Notes under the pieces: generated by a model | What the model was told of the DNA's origin: nothing | Database searches by the model: none | The model's input: the letters and a program-made list of their open reading frames with translations, nothing else | Position numbers and translations under genes: made by a program | Assembly: GCF_004379255.2 (NCBI RefSeq) | Contig: NC_056040.1 | Span: 744,001-808,000 of the forward strand | Direction: 5' to 3' | DNA: 64,000 nt | Origin: Salvia splendens | Lineage: Eukaryota; Streptophyta; Magnoliopsida; Lamiales; Lamiaceae | Shown here: in pieces, positions 29,937 to 43,099 of the stretch | Layout of the letters: each line of letters opens with the position of its first letter | Numbering within the stretch: the first letter of the stretch is position 1

Positions 29937-32900
29937 ATGGGGAGTTACAGAGTGTGCATGTGCTTCACGCGGAAGTTCCGCGTGACGGAGGCGGAGCCGC
30001 CGGCGGACGTCAAGGAGGCGTTCCTGAAGTACGCCGACGGCGGGGCTCAGATGTCGGTGGAGCAGCTGCGGAGGTTCCTGGTGGAGGTCCAGGGCGAGGC
30101 GGAGGGCGACGACGCCACCGCCGCTGCGGCGGAGAACATCGTGCAGCAGATCCTCCAGAAGCGCCACCACATTGCCAAGTTCACGCGCCACGCGCTCACT
30201 CTCGAGGACTTCCACCACTACCTCTTCTCCGCCGACCTCAATCCCCCGATGAACAGCAAGGTATTCGGTTTGATTTGATTTGATTTTTCCGATCTAGTTT
30301 TTTTATTTTCATTGTTTTTGGTATAAGTTGTTGAATTTTTGTGGCTAATTAGTTAGAAACATTGATTATAAGTTGGAAACCTGCTGCAAGTGTGTGAAAT
30401 GAGTGCATGTATGTGCGTATTTTGTTGAAATTTAAAACATAAGAGTTGAATGATTAATCTCATTTTATACAGTCGATTTTTGGCAAAAACGGCTGTATTT
30501 TATTTTTGATTCATATTCGTGGTAACATTGAGATAATCTTCCTAATCGAGATCGTTGCTCAAAATTGTTGTTATTTGATGCATAAACAACAAGGATTTGG
30601 ATAGTGAGACCGAAATAGTTTCGTGGATTTAATTTGATGCTTGCGGGGAATAGCTGTTGAAATGATTTAGCTAATTTGTCTCCTTTTTCTTGACAGATGT
30701 ATCTAATGTGGCTTTCACTATTATGTTTTGTAGTTATGTGTAATACATGTTTGGACATGTGATGATCTGCTAATTTTAATTCATATCCATGGTAACATTG
30801 AGATAATCTTCCTAATCGAGATCGTTGCTCAAAATTGTTGTTATTTGATGCATAAACAACAAGGATTTGGATAGTGAGACCGAAATAGTTTCGTGGATTT
30901 AATTTGATGCTTGCGGGGAATAGCTGTTGATATGATTTAGCTAATTTGTCTCCTTTTTCTTGACAGATGTATCTAATGTGGCTTTCACTATTATGTTTTG
31001 TAGTTATGTGTAATACATGTTTGGACATGTGATGATCTGCTAATTTTAATTCATATCCATGGTAACATTGAGATAATCGGCCTAATGGAGATCATTTATC
31101 AAAATTATTGTCTTTTGATGCATTAACAACAAGGCTTTGGATCTTGAGACCGAAATAGTTTCGTGGATTTACTGAATTATGGATTTATTTTGATGATTGG
31201 GACGATAATTGTTGATATGATTTAGCAATTTTGTCTTCTTTTTCTTGACAGATGTATCTAATGTAGCTCGCACTATTATGTTTTGTAGTTATGTGTAGTA
31301 CATGTTTGGACATGTGATGAGCACGATGGCCTCTGCTGCAGATATGAATAGTTGAATTCTTAGGCTGTTTCTTTTGTTTTAGTGCTACTTGCTACTATAT
31401 ATGTATGTGTGTGTATTTTGTTGAAATTTTAAAACAGAAGGGTTCAATGATTGATCTCATTGTTTACAGTAGATTTTGGCAAAAAAGGCTGCATTTTTAA
31501 TTTGATCCATATTCTTGGTAACACTGAGGTAATCTGCTTAATGGAGATCATTTATCAAAATTATTGTCCTTTGATGCATAAACAACAAGGTTTTGGATCT
31601 TGGGACCGAAATAGTTTCGTGAATTATGGATTTAATTTGATGCTTGAGGGGATAGCTGTTGATATGATTTAGCAAATTTGTCTCCTTTTCCTTGACTAAT
31701 GCATCTGCTGTGGCTTTCACTATTATGTTTTATAGTTATGTGTAATACATGTTTGGACATGTGATGAACATAAATGAGGGCCTCTCCTATGAATAGTTGA
31801 ATAGTTAGGCTGTTTCTTTTGTTTTTTGCTACTTGTTCCATAATGCTTCGAACCACTCTAATCTGTAGTGCTTTTTAGGTGCAGGTGTTGTGAGTTATTC
31901 CCTAAGTTTATTTTGTGTTCATTTCACAATTAAAAGTCGATTTTTGGGCTGCAGGTGCACCAAGACATGACAGCTCCGCTGTCTCACTTTTTCATATTCA
32001 CCGGGCATAACTCTTACCTCACTGGGAACCAGCTCACGAGTGACTGCAGCGATGTGCCAGTTATAAAGGCGCTGCAGAAGGGAGTGAGGGTGATAGAGCT
32101 CGATATATGGCCAAACTCTTCAAAGGATGACGTGCATGTTCTCCATGGAAGGTTTGAGTTTCTCAAGGCTCTGCTCGTCTGGTCTTTTAGTGTCATTCCT
32201 GTTGATTTCTTGTTAAATTGATGAGTTCATTAATCTAGAGCAGTGCAACATATGAAAAAGAACAGGAAAAAAATAAACAAAACGAAACTAAGCAAGGGGA
32301 AAGTCACCCATTTTGTAGTTTTATTTTATCACCAAAATGAGCTCAGGGTTCATATTAAATCAAAAACCCATATTCACTTTTCTTGAATTATGCTTAAAAT
32401 TGTGTTTGAGCATGACTAGTTAAAGAAGAAATGCAAGCTTTTTAAAGTAAAACACAAGTTTATCTGACCTTGAGTTTTTTGATGATCAACAAGTTGGTTT
32501 TGAGAGTGTTTCTGTTGATCAATATGTTTTAGGCGAATGAACATGTCAGTATAGAATAGGAAATAGAATGAGTTGCACCATATAGGACTCAATAACCCGT
32601 TAGTTTACTTCCAGCATCATTGCACCAAAAAGGTTGAAACATGATACGCGATCAATAATTGTAGACGAGCTATGTAATATGAGCTAGGAGAAAAGAAGCA
32701 TCTTGCTGTCCACTTGAGTGCCTACTTTTAACTGTATCGGTATATCCTTTATGTTCCGCTGATTGGTTATAACTTCCTCTATTGTCAATATAGAACCGTG
32801 ACAGCACCTGTGGACCTCTTAAAGTGTCTAAAGTCGATAAAAGAGCATGCCTTTTCTGCTTCTCCATACCCTGTCATAATAACATTGGAGGATCACCTTA

Positions 32901-34648
32901 CGCGTGACCTGCAAGCTAAAGTTGCTCAGGTAAATAACAAACATTGGAAATTATTTTAATTTATGCACATTCACTCAAGGATATCTTCAAGTGTTCCATG
33001 CGAATTCTCCTTAGATGCTCTCCCAAGTATTTGGAAAAATGCTTTTCTGCCCAGAGTCAGACTGCTTAAAAGAATTTCCGTCACCAGAAGAGTTGAAACA
33101 TCGCATTATTATTTCCACAAAACCTCCTAAGGAGTACCTTGAAGCTCAGAACCTTAAGGGCGGTGAATCACTTAGGAGAAAAGATTCTGAGGATGATGTG
33201 TGGGGAAGCGAGCCTTCGTGCCTCACGGCCGAACAAGAAGAAGAAGATAAGGTAGGTAGGAAACTATTGTTTTTCATTTCCTTGTTTTTTTCTTTACAAT
33301 TGACAAACTGTACTTACGCGTGGAATAATTTATAAATATATCTTCAATGCAGATGGACAATGGAATGACAGACCTGAATCCTAACAATGAGGATGACGAC
33401 GATTGTGATCCTGGATTTCGTGAAGCACCTGAATATAAACGCCTTATAGCTATCCACGCTGGGAAACCAAGAGGAGGGATGAAGGAATCACTAAAAGTAG
33501 AGGCTGATAAAGTGAGGCGCTTAAGTGTTAGTGAGCAAGCTCTCGAAAAGGCTGCTGAATCTTATGGGACAGACATTGTCAGGTGTTTACCTTTCTAACT
33601 GTGGCGCTACGCCCTAACAGTGGTAGATTTGTGTTCATAGTCTTAATGTTTCTTACATTAGGTTTACACAGAGGAATATTCTGAGAGTCTATCCTAAGGG
33701 AACTAGATTCAACTCGTCGAATTACAAGCCTCAAGTTGGTTGGTTGCATGGAGCTCAAATGGTTGCATTTAATATGCAGGTTCGACCACAACTTTATCTT
33801 GAAACTTCTACACCTTGATGGCTGGATCATAATCAGAAATGGATCTATGAAACGTTATCACAAGTTCAAGAAATGGTCGTATTTGCTGCTTCACATTCTA
33901 CTAATTGCTGGTGCAGGGATATGGAAGATCACTTTGGTTGATGCAAGGAATGTTCAGGGCCAATGGGGGCTGTGGTTTTGTGAAAAAGCCTGATATATTG
34001 ATGAATGCTAACGAGGTTTTTGATCATAAAGCGAAGGCCTCCGTCAAGAAAACCTTAAAGGCACGCCTAGACTTACCGTGTGCTTCTTTCCACTATTCTC
34101 ATCTAACAATGCCTCGTGACAGGTGAAAGTATACATGGGGGATGGCTGGCATTTGGATTTTAAACAAACTCACTTTGATTCATATTCGCCACCCGACTTC
34201 TACGTGAGGGTAAGCCAACTAGTCCCGATCTATTGGATTGTTTCACTGCTTTATCATCTCCATCCTGGAAAAGCTTTGTAAACATGAATGCCAACATTCG
34301 GGCATTAGATCTTGATTTTTAAAAATAATGAATTTCCACACGACACAGGTTGGCATAGCCGGTGCACCGGCTGATGAGATGATGAAGAAGACGAAGACGA
34401 TAGAGGACAACTGGAGCCCTGTTTGGGAAGAGGAATTCACATTCCCTCTCACTGTTCCTGAGCTAGCTCTGCTAAGAATCGAAGTGCATGAGTATGATAT
34501 GTCCGAGAAGGATGACTTTGCTGGCCAAACCTGTCTTCCGGTCGCAGAGCTCAGGCCCGGCATACGGTCCGTGCCTCTCTGTGACCGGAGAGGCGAGCGC
34601 GAGAAGCTGAAATCTGTCCGCCTTCTGATGCGGTTCGACATCTCATGA
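29937..34648 (+). CDS. PLC: Phosphoinositide-specific phospholipase C
   Basis: It hydrolyses phosphatidylinositol 4,5-bisphosphate at the plasma membrane, dependent on calcium. Nine exons: 29937-30260, 31955-32151, 32794-32929, 33015-33251, 33353-33582, 33662-33779, 33917-34060, 34123-34209 and 34349-34648. They total 1773 bp, 590 residues. Domains: an N-terminal EF-hand-like region (exon 1); catalytic X ([15 protein letters not shown] with the catalytic His, ELDIWPN, TLEDHL); an acidic linker ([12 protein letters not shown]); catalytic Y ([42 protein letters not shown]); and C2 ([27 protein letters not shown]). All are in plant PLC order. The start is the ATG giving [10 protein letters not shown]; an earlier in-frame ATG at 29865 has no family support. 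Intron 7 (34061-34122) starts with GC rather than GT. Which PLC paralogue this is cannot be told. Confidence 0.94.
30400..31860. repeat. 270-bp tandem repeat array in PLC intron 1
   Basis: Two nearly identical units (from 30511 and 30781) are followed by a diverged unit (31051) and a fourth related copy from about 31505. Each has TGGTAACATTGAGATAATC, GAGACCGAAATAGTTTCGTG, TTTTCTTGACAGATGTATCT and GTACATGTTTGGACATGTGATGA-like words. The segment before the fourth copy (about 31370-31500) also repeats 30390-30500 (TATTTTGTTGAAATTT..AAA, GATTGATCTCATT). A minus-strand ORF of 187 codons in the array is repeat noise. Confidence 0.9.
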
Positions 34649-35586
34649 TTATCAAGATGCAGACCACCTTAGGAGTCATGTTCATTCGACATCTCGGTAT
34701 AAGAAAACGACGGGACGAACCCCGTCGTTGAGGAGGGCCCACGCCATGCCCCCAGTTTCTAGAGTTTCATGGAGGAAGTTAACGGTGGAATCTGCCTCCG
34801 TTGGCGAGTGTCAGAGCTACTGTTTTGTAGTTTTACTTCTGTTTGTAAGGAGACCTGCAGTTGTTGGTGTGTTTTGAGTGAGAATAAAGTGATATCCAGT
34901 TTTTAAGTTAATTTAATTTAATTTTTAAAGCAACATCATATTGGTCTATTATCCAAATGCAGTTGCAAGCAAGTAGTAGTGTGGTTTTATATTTGTGTGT
35001 AGACTTTGATTTTATTGGGCTGGGAGTAATAAATAAGTTTGAATTATTCGAAATTAGATTGAAAAAAAATACATTATTTAAGCTTGTTTAATGATGTCTC
35101 TTCAGACTAAATCAACATAGACTACCCACATGGATGACCTTTTCATTGTAATATAATATAAAAAAAGTAATTAGAAAGTTTAAAAAATGTAAATTATAAA
35201 GAAATTAATTAAAGAATTTTTTATTTAATTAAGAGCAGAATTTGCAAATTAAATTTATCAATATCATAAGTATTATGTATATATTTAAAATTATCAAATT
35301 TCACAAATGCGTCAATTATGCAAATAGCAATTTTTTTAAATAATCAAAATTTTCGTTCAGCTAAAAAAACCTTTAAAATTTATCTTCTCCCAAATTTAAC
35401 AATTAAAGAAATAATGAGGTTACAAAAGAATAAGCATACGTGTTGTTACGCCATTGGCAGAAATGCCATCATATGACGCGAATATTGAACGTGACAAAAA
35501 ACTTACTACTCCGTAGTACATTAATCATCAGTTCTCACTTCTCTGCTGCGTGACTGAAGTTGAGCAAATCCTCGGTCGGAACAGAA
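34649..35586. other. PLC 3' UTR and AT-rich spacer
   Basis: The first roughly 270 bp after the stop look like 3' UTR, with AATAAAG near 34884. The remainder is AT-rich spacer and the cyclophilin promoter. No gene is seen. Confidence 0.5.
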
Positions 35587-38192
35587 ATGGCGACAAATCA
35601 GAGATTATATCTCCTCTTCACTCTGCTAATCTGTCTCAGCTTCGCTTTTACACAGGTTATTCTGCAATCTACTTTTTTCCCCTTTCACTCTTGTTTTGTC
35701 TTTTTTTAATAAATGATTTGCATTTCAGTTTGATTCCTAGTGAAATCCTTTGCAGTTTGTTACTATGTTCGGTACCAGTCGCCGACTGATTTTATTTAGA
35801 ACCCTTCTATTTTGACTGCTTACTGCGATGAGCATGAATTTGAATTTGGGGGAAAACTTTTGTTCTCTGAAATCAGTGTGTATATCATTACTGATCTTGC
35901 AGTTGGAGATCTTGAGTTCCGTACATATTTTCTTAATGAGATATCGGTGGTAGTGTCTTCTTCGATATCGTTATGTTAATTTGCTGCGTTTAAAGGGCAT
36001 TGTTATTGCTTTCTCCTGCAGGCGAAGAAATCAAAGGAAAATTTGAAAGAAGTGACTCATAAGGTTTACTTTGATGTTGAAATTGATGAAAAACCAGCTG
36101 GTATGCTCTAGTTCTATGATATTTATGCATATTGGATATTCGAATCTAGTTTGTGAACTAGAGTTTCGTCTTGTATTTTTCTGCAAGCCATCGTGCACTG
36201 GTTTGCTCTAGTTCTATGGTAATGTGCACTTGATTGTGCTATATTATGTACTACTACTTGTGATTAACCAGGCAGAATAAATTAGGGAATTTATCAAGAG
36301 CAGTTGAAGTGATTCGCATTGTTCTACAGTTATTTTTGCATCTAGTGCCTTTGCAGTCATATTTAGACTTTAGTCTGAGAGTCTGTAAAACAAGATGGGT
36401 GACGAGGATATAAAATGGAGAACATTATTTAGGGAGACAACCTAGAAAGTAAGAATAGGGCAGTGCTCTGATTCAGAAAAGAAAAGATATAGCTAAGGAA
36501 GACAAGTGCTTAGGAAGTTGGAAGTTTTGGTTAATAAATCTGATTTACGGGATTGGTAGAAGAGTAGAGAATGAGTGAGTTTGGTTGTGTTTAGGATTTT
36601 GTTCCAGGTTGGTAGTGAAGTCTGTCTGTGATTGTGATATAGAAACTAGAAAACAATTTTAGTTTGTAAGAATGGGAATGGGAATGGGAATGGGAATGTA
36701 AGAAAGTTTGATGGGGATCATTTCCCCATACCAACACTCATCACGTCCTCACGCATTCATCATATTCATTCATTTTCATTTGCACCGAACTGCCAACTGC
36801 CCTATAAGTCAATCCATCACTGCACCACCCATGCATGATGTGTGCTAGTATATATCAAGTAGGATTAGTTTGATTCTGATACAGACACTCATATATGTAA
36901 TGTTTGTGTTTTCACTTTTAATGTTGCCTTGACTAATACGGATGCATATTCTTAGGACGCATCACTATGGGTCTCTTTGGGAAAACTGTTCCGAAGACGG
37001 CAGGTATGATTAGCTTTCTGGGATTAATGCTTCCTGAGCTATCTTCACTGCTTATATAAATGACTTTTCGTTGTTTTTTTCATGCAGAAAATTTTAGAGC
37101 TCTGTGCACAGGTACAACACTTTTGTCTTCTTTTTCTTGTTTCTGCCATGCCGGTGTCTCAACTGGATGATCATTAAAGCCCCGGTTGATCAGCTTTTTT
37201 AGTTTAATAGCTTCATAATTCTGCACAGTATCTAAGGCATAGAAGTTATTTACTATGCTCTAGTTAACATAAAGAACTTCTATGTCTAAGCCATTTTCGA
37301 AAAGAGTTGCTCAATACTTTGTATTAGGGAATAAGGGATATTATTTTCTGTAAATTCAGGTGAGAAAGGGGTCGGGAAACACGGGAAGCCTCTGCATTAC
37401 AAGGGAAGTGCATTCCACAGGATTATACCCAGCTTCATGCTTCAAGGAGGTGACTTTACTCTAGGCGATGGAAGAGGTGGGGAATCAATCTATGGGGAGA
37501 AATTCGCTGATGAAAACTTCAAGATCAAACACACAGGACCTGGTATATACCTGCTACTATTTCGCTGATATAATTGATGATGAAAGTTGAACTCATCATT
37601 ATCTCCATAACTTCATCTACGTACTTTACAGGACTCCTCTCGATGGCAAACTCTGGCTCTGACACTAATGGTTCCCAGTTCTTCATCACTACTGTGACAA
37701 CCAGCTGGTAAGCTATTCATATCCAGTAGGGTAAACATCACTTTCTAGCCCAAAATAATCTGTGTTTTTTCAGAAACATCTCATTCTTTCAATAATGATA
37801 TATCATCAGTACCCAATAACTTGAGTTTTCAAATCTAAGATCAGTCCACCTATCTCGAATTGAAAAGTTACATTGGCAATCGGAAATCTGCAGTGACAAA
37901 TGGCTTTTATTAGGGTATAATTCCCACCTGGATTCCTGATTGCCAGCATGAGTATAACCCTCACATTATAGGAACAATAGTTTCAATTCCTGCAAATATT
38001 CGTTACGTTAGCACACTTCTTGCCGTACCTGAAAGGCTTGATCCGATCAACAGGTTGGATGGCCGCCATGTCGTATTTGGAAAGGTACTGTCGGGAATGG
38101 ATGTGGTGTATAAGATTGAAGCTGAAGGCAATCAGAGCGGCACACCCAAAAGCAAAGTTGTGATTGTAGATAGTGGTGAACTCCCAATGTGA
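35587..38192 (+). CDS. Secretory-pathway cyclophilin (peptidyl-prolyl isomerase)
   Basis: It catalyses cis-trans isomerisation of X-Pro bonds. Seven exons: 35587-35655, 36022-36100, 36956-37003, 37088-37111, 37360-37542, 37632-37707 and 38054-38192. They total 618 bp, 205 residues. Exon 1 encodes a hydrophobic signal peptide ([17 protein letters not shown]), so the protein should enter the ER. The cyclophilin domain follows from [14 protein letters not shown]. Active-site motifs [22 protein letters not shown] and [10 protein letters not shown] are intact. The plant-type insertion [16 protein letters not shown] is present. It is closest in memory to Arabidopsis CYP19-4 and CYP20-1, which I cannot separate. 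No KDEL-type signal is present; the C-terminus is VDSGELPM. Intron 2 carries a GGGAAT hexamer microsatellite at about 36673-36700. Confidence 0.94.
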
Positions 38193-38940
38193 CCACCCTT
38201 CTTATGCATATTTGCCACTCACTTATATTAATGTCTTTTTGGTGTTTGCGACATTAAGTTAAAGATCTTGTCACGGCAGACTGTGGACTTGGAACTCGCA
38301 ACTTGAAACATTTGGCTTGAGTTGGTTACTACTTTGCCGCTAGCCCAATGCACACAATATGGTTTATTGGACCGAACTATTATTAGGAATTTTTATAGGC
38401 CAGCTGATTTTTTTTAATTATTAGGGATAATATTTTATTATGCCCGGTATGCATGAATTTTACCGGAATATTATTGGAGATTCTGATTTCGATTTAGCGG
38501 AATATTAGATTAGGTTTTTAATTTGTTGTTATAATTTAATTAACTATGTCTTTTATTTTATTTATATATTTAGCTTATAGTATATTTTTAGGATTTATGT
38601 ATTTTTTCATCATCAATGTTATTTTAATTAGTGTTTTATTAAATTTCATAATATATTAGTATCTAATTTTATTGAAATGAAGCCAATTAAATTTATTAAT
38701 GTATAAGATAATAAGTAATTTAATTAAATAACATAATATATTAAATTAAATAGTCGATATCACATTAATCAAATTTATTCAATTAATTTATAATGAAATT
38801 AAAGAAATAAATCAATAATCATATAAATTGTTCGATTCAGTAATTGGGCCAACTAATTATAGTTTTTTAAAAGCCCATTACTTTAAGAATTCATTTAGGT
38901 TAAATTTTCCGACTCCATTTTTCCTTCTGCTCAAATCAGC
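38193..38940. other. Spacer, no gene seen
   Basis: Cyclophilin 3' UTR followed by strongly AT-rich sequence. The final part should contain the eL32 promoter. Confidence 0.5.
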
Positions 38941-39259
38941 CTCCGTCTCATCTTCTCCATCAGCCACTTTGCCTCTCCAGGTAAGAATTTCAAACAAACC
39001 CTAAATTGCAATTTTGAGAATTGTTTACGTTCGTGAAAATCGCAAAAAATTAAGGATTTGGGATGCATTTGGAGGCTTAATCTCACACCAAAATGCGTTT
39101 TTGGTGTCTGCGTAGCTCGATTAATACTAGAAAATGATTTATACATTCAATATGTTTGATTGATTGAAATTTGCTGTGCGAATCTGGAAATTTAGTGAAT
39201 ATGCAGTATTTGATTTGATGTGCTTGCTTCTTACTATTATTTGTGTGTTGGCAGAAGCC

Positions 39260-40104
<845 letters not shown>

Positions 40105-40273
40105 AGCTGTTGCAAAGCTCTCCCTAGTATAATATATTTTTTTCTTCCGTTGGAATGTTTTAGTATTCAGATTATTGATTGGAGATTCGAAATTTTGTTT
40201 GGTTTTATAAATTATGCAATCAAGACAGGTTAAGCTTTCAACTTCATTTAAACATGCTCTTCATCTTTTTATT

Positions 40274-40855
40274 AGAGCATCTCCAATGGCGGCGTCGGCA
40301 CGTCGATTTTTCGCGGACGCCGGTGCTGATGCCGAACCATTCCAGCCGGCGTCGGCGAAATCCGCGTGCCCACGCCGATTCTCACGCCAATCCGCACGAC
40401 GTCATTGTAGGCCCCGGATCGGTGTCATACCGGCGTCAGATTTTTATTTTTTTTTTAATTTTTCGAAACACTATACATACGCGCTTTGGACGTCATTTTT
40501 CGAAACGAATGCTCATATTCGACTCCAAAATGATTTAATTGAAGAGTTGTGGGCGCGGAGGATTGTAAGACGTTAGTTTTTATTTAAAATTATGTAATTT
40601 TTTTAAATGTACTTTTTAATTTAAATGAAAATAGTATATTTTTGCGTATATGTGTCATATATTTAATTATGTATTTTGTGTGATTGTTAATTGTTTGTTT
40701 TTCATAATTGAGTGATGTGATTGGGTTATTGCATGTCTAGTTGCTTGTCCAGTTGCATGTCCAGATGATGTGACAGGAGGAATTTAGTGCTGATGATGTG
40801 GCAGTGGCAAGGCTATGAGAGGGCTATTGCATGTCCAGAACCACGGGAGATGCTC
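40274..40855 (+). mobile_element. Harbinger deletion derivative, non-autonomous
   Basis: This 582-bp element has termini GAGCATCTCC/GGGAGATGCTC flanked by a perfect TTA target duplication (40271-40273, 40856-40858). Its 5' part matches 25338-25600 (GCGTCGGCACGTCGATTTTT, GACGCCGGTGCTGATGCCG, ACGCGCTTTGGACGTC). It then jumps directly to the last ~70 bp of the transposase frame (ACGAATGCTCATATTCGACTCC ... GACGTTAG) and the 3' subterminal region. It is therefore an internal-deletion product of the family at 25338. Confidence 0.92.
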
Positions 40856-40858
40856 TTA

Positions 40859-41317
40859 TCTTCGAATGCAATCCCTTATAAGGTCTTGTGAAAATCGAAT
40901 TAATTAGCTGTGTTTATGCGTTCTTTTTTTGTGGATGTTGTGTTAGAATGGCTTTGTAAGAAATTTTGATATGGGTGCGAGTATTATAAAGTGGTCTTTT
41001 GAATTAAATGGAGAATAAAATAAGGGAGATTATAAACTATGTACCTAAAGAGAGAATATAGGTAGGTATACAGTAAAATGAGGTATTGGAAGGGATGAGT
41101 TTGTTTAGATTAGAATATACCAATTTGTGATACTTGTCACGTCGAGAAATAGTTCCATTCAAAATTCAAACCTATATGAGGTATTGAAAGAGAATGAGTT
41201 TTGTTTTAAAAAGAATACAAATCCGTCATTTTAAAGCAGAGAAAATGAAAGAATATACTACCAATATGTGATTCTTATTGGTTTTCTTTGATTACTACGA
41301 TACAAAGATACACTAAC
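40859..41317. other. Spacer, no gene seen
   Basis: AT-rich sequence with only short ORFs. Confidence 0.5.
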
Positions 41318-42287
41318 CGGATGTAATATTGAGCAGTCGTTTGATGAATTATATCACTTTCGTTGCATAATTTCTCAAACGAGGCTATGTATTTGCCTCA
41401 TCTAACACTTGGAATCATCTTGATTATCAACTTCGTTCCTTTTGAACGCTTCAATTGCTTCATCTTTACTTCTTAAAAGATAGCAATATCTTATGCAATC
41501 ATCTATGAACGTGATAAAATATTTTTTATCATCTCTAGTTTGCAAAAACTTTAAATCACATATATCGGTGTGAATTAATTCAAGGGATTTCGTGTTTCGT
41601 TCAACAAAATGAAACGGTAACTTAGTCATTTTTACCTCAAGACAAATCTCACATTTATTTGGGTATTGACTTCATTTATCTTTAGTATATCCAAGTTTAC
41701 TAACCGTTTTATATCATTAGGACTCACATGCCCTAATCTATAATGCCACAAATTTGAACACTCAATCAAATATGAGGAAGTAGTAACATTCTCATTACTA
41801 GCCAATGATTATTCAACACGGCGAATAGCCGTTACACTTTGTTTAAAAGACCATCGGTTACATAACATTTTCTGATGGTTTTCCAAACTTATACACAAAG
41901 AACTTATTAGACTCAAATACAAGTATTAATCCAAAACTAGGTTCTTGTGTATGTCCCGGACATGTAGCACTTTCTTCAGAGTGATTGTCATGTCGGACGT
42001 CTTCTTAAGGACCATATCTTCAAAGTCGACATATTTGGACGAGGCTTGGTTCCCCATGTTAAGCTTCCCCCCTCAACAGTCTTGTAAATATAGAACTTAC
42101 TTCTATCGGCACACACGTGGGCAGTAACGCCCGTGTCGATATACCAACCACATTTGTTCTCAACATGGTTGACTTCCTCAGTTACCATGGCGGCTATGTT
42201 GCCTTTGGCATGATTGATGAAGTTGGCTCCACCAAGCTTCTTAGTTGGTGGCTTCATCTTGGAGTCATCTTTCTCCTGACATCTGGA

Positions 42288-43060
42288 CGGGTGTCAAATG
42301 TCTCCCGATATTTTTTCAAGACACGGGCGAGCGTCAAACGTCTCCCGATATTTTCTAGGAACATAAGGGTGTCTAACGTCTCTCGATAAGGGATTGACGT
42401 GTGCCAAATGCCTCCGACATATTCTAAGGCACGGGCGTGAGTGAAATGTCTCCCGAGAACGGGAGACGTCCCTTGTGACCAATGGGACACGCACAAGGAT
42501 CCTGTCCATGGGACGACGAGAGATGTCCAGTAGGACTTCCCGACCATTGACCTTCACGAGGTCTCTCTCCCCACATTGGAGTCAATCGTGTTGATCCCAA
42601 ATGTATCAACTCTCATGTTGGACTCGACGGTCCCAACACTCAGTCCATTAGAGGATTCCATGGAGCCGTTAGACGTGGAACCACTAGTTCTTGTGTTGAC
42701 CCCTAAGGCCCAACACACGTGTTGACCCCGAAGGCCTCAACACTTGATCCATTTGAGGATCTCTTGGCTCCACTAATAGTGGAGCCGTCAGTTTGCGTGT
42801 TGGCCCCGAAGGCTCCAAAACTCGTATTAATCCGAAAGGACTCAACACACGATCCATTGAAGTATCTCGCGAAACCACTAAAAGTGGAACCGTCATTTTC
42901 GTGTTGGCCCCGAAGGCCCCAACACCCGTGTTGACCCCGAAAGATCGAACACCCGGTCCAATCAAGGATTCTACGGAACCACTTAATGTGGAACCATCGG
43001 TGCCACTCAAGGTGGATGCACCGGTTGACCCAAACGGGTTAGTTAGGACCCATGGCGCTT
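42288..43060. repeat. Two degenerate minisatellites in the Copia gag region
   Basis: 42288-42540: repeats of a unit around GGGCGAGCGTCAAACGTCTC/CCGATATT. 42600-43060: longer units around GTGTTG(G/A)CCCCGAAGGCC, AACAC..GATCCATT.GAGGAT and CC.CT.A.AGTGGAACCGTC, repeated about four times. Minus-strand translation gives a repetitive Gly/Ser/Thr/Leu-rich product that may start as a normal gag (TNPFGSTG). Confidence 0.7.
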
Positions 43061-43099
43061 GGGTAATCAATGGTACACTAACCGGGCGTAACGTAATAC

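Noticed and set aside
30465..31028. 187-codon minus-strand ORF with internal repeats
   Set aside because: It lies entirely in the 270-bp tandem array of PLC intron 1. Its repetitive protein simply mirrors the DNA repeat.
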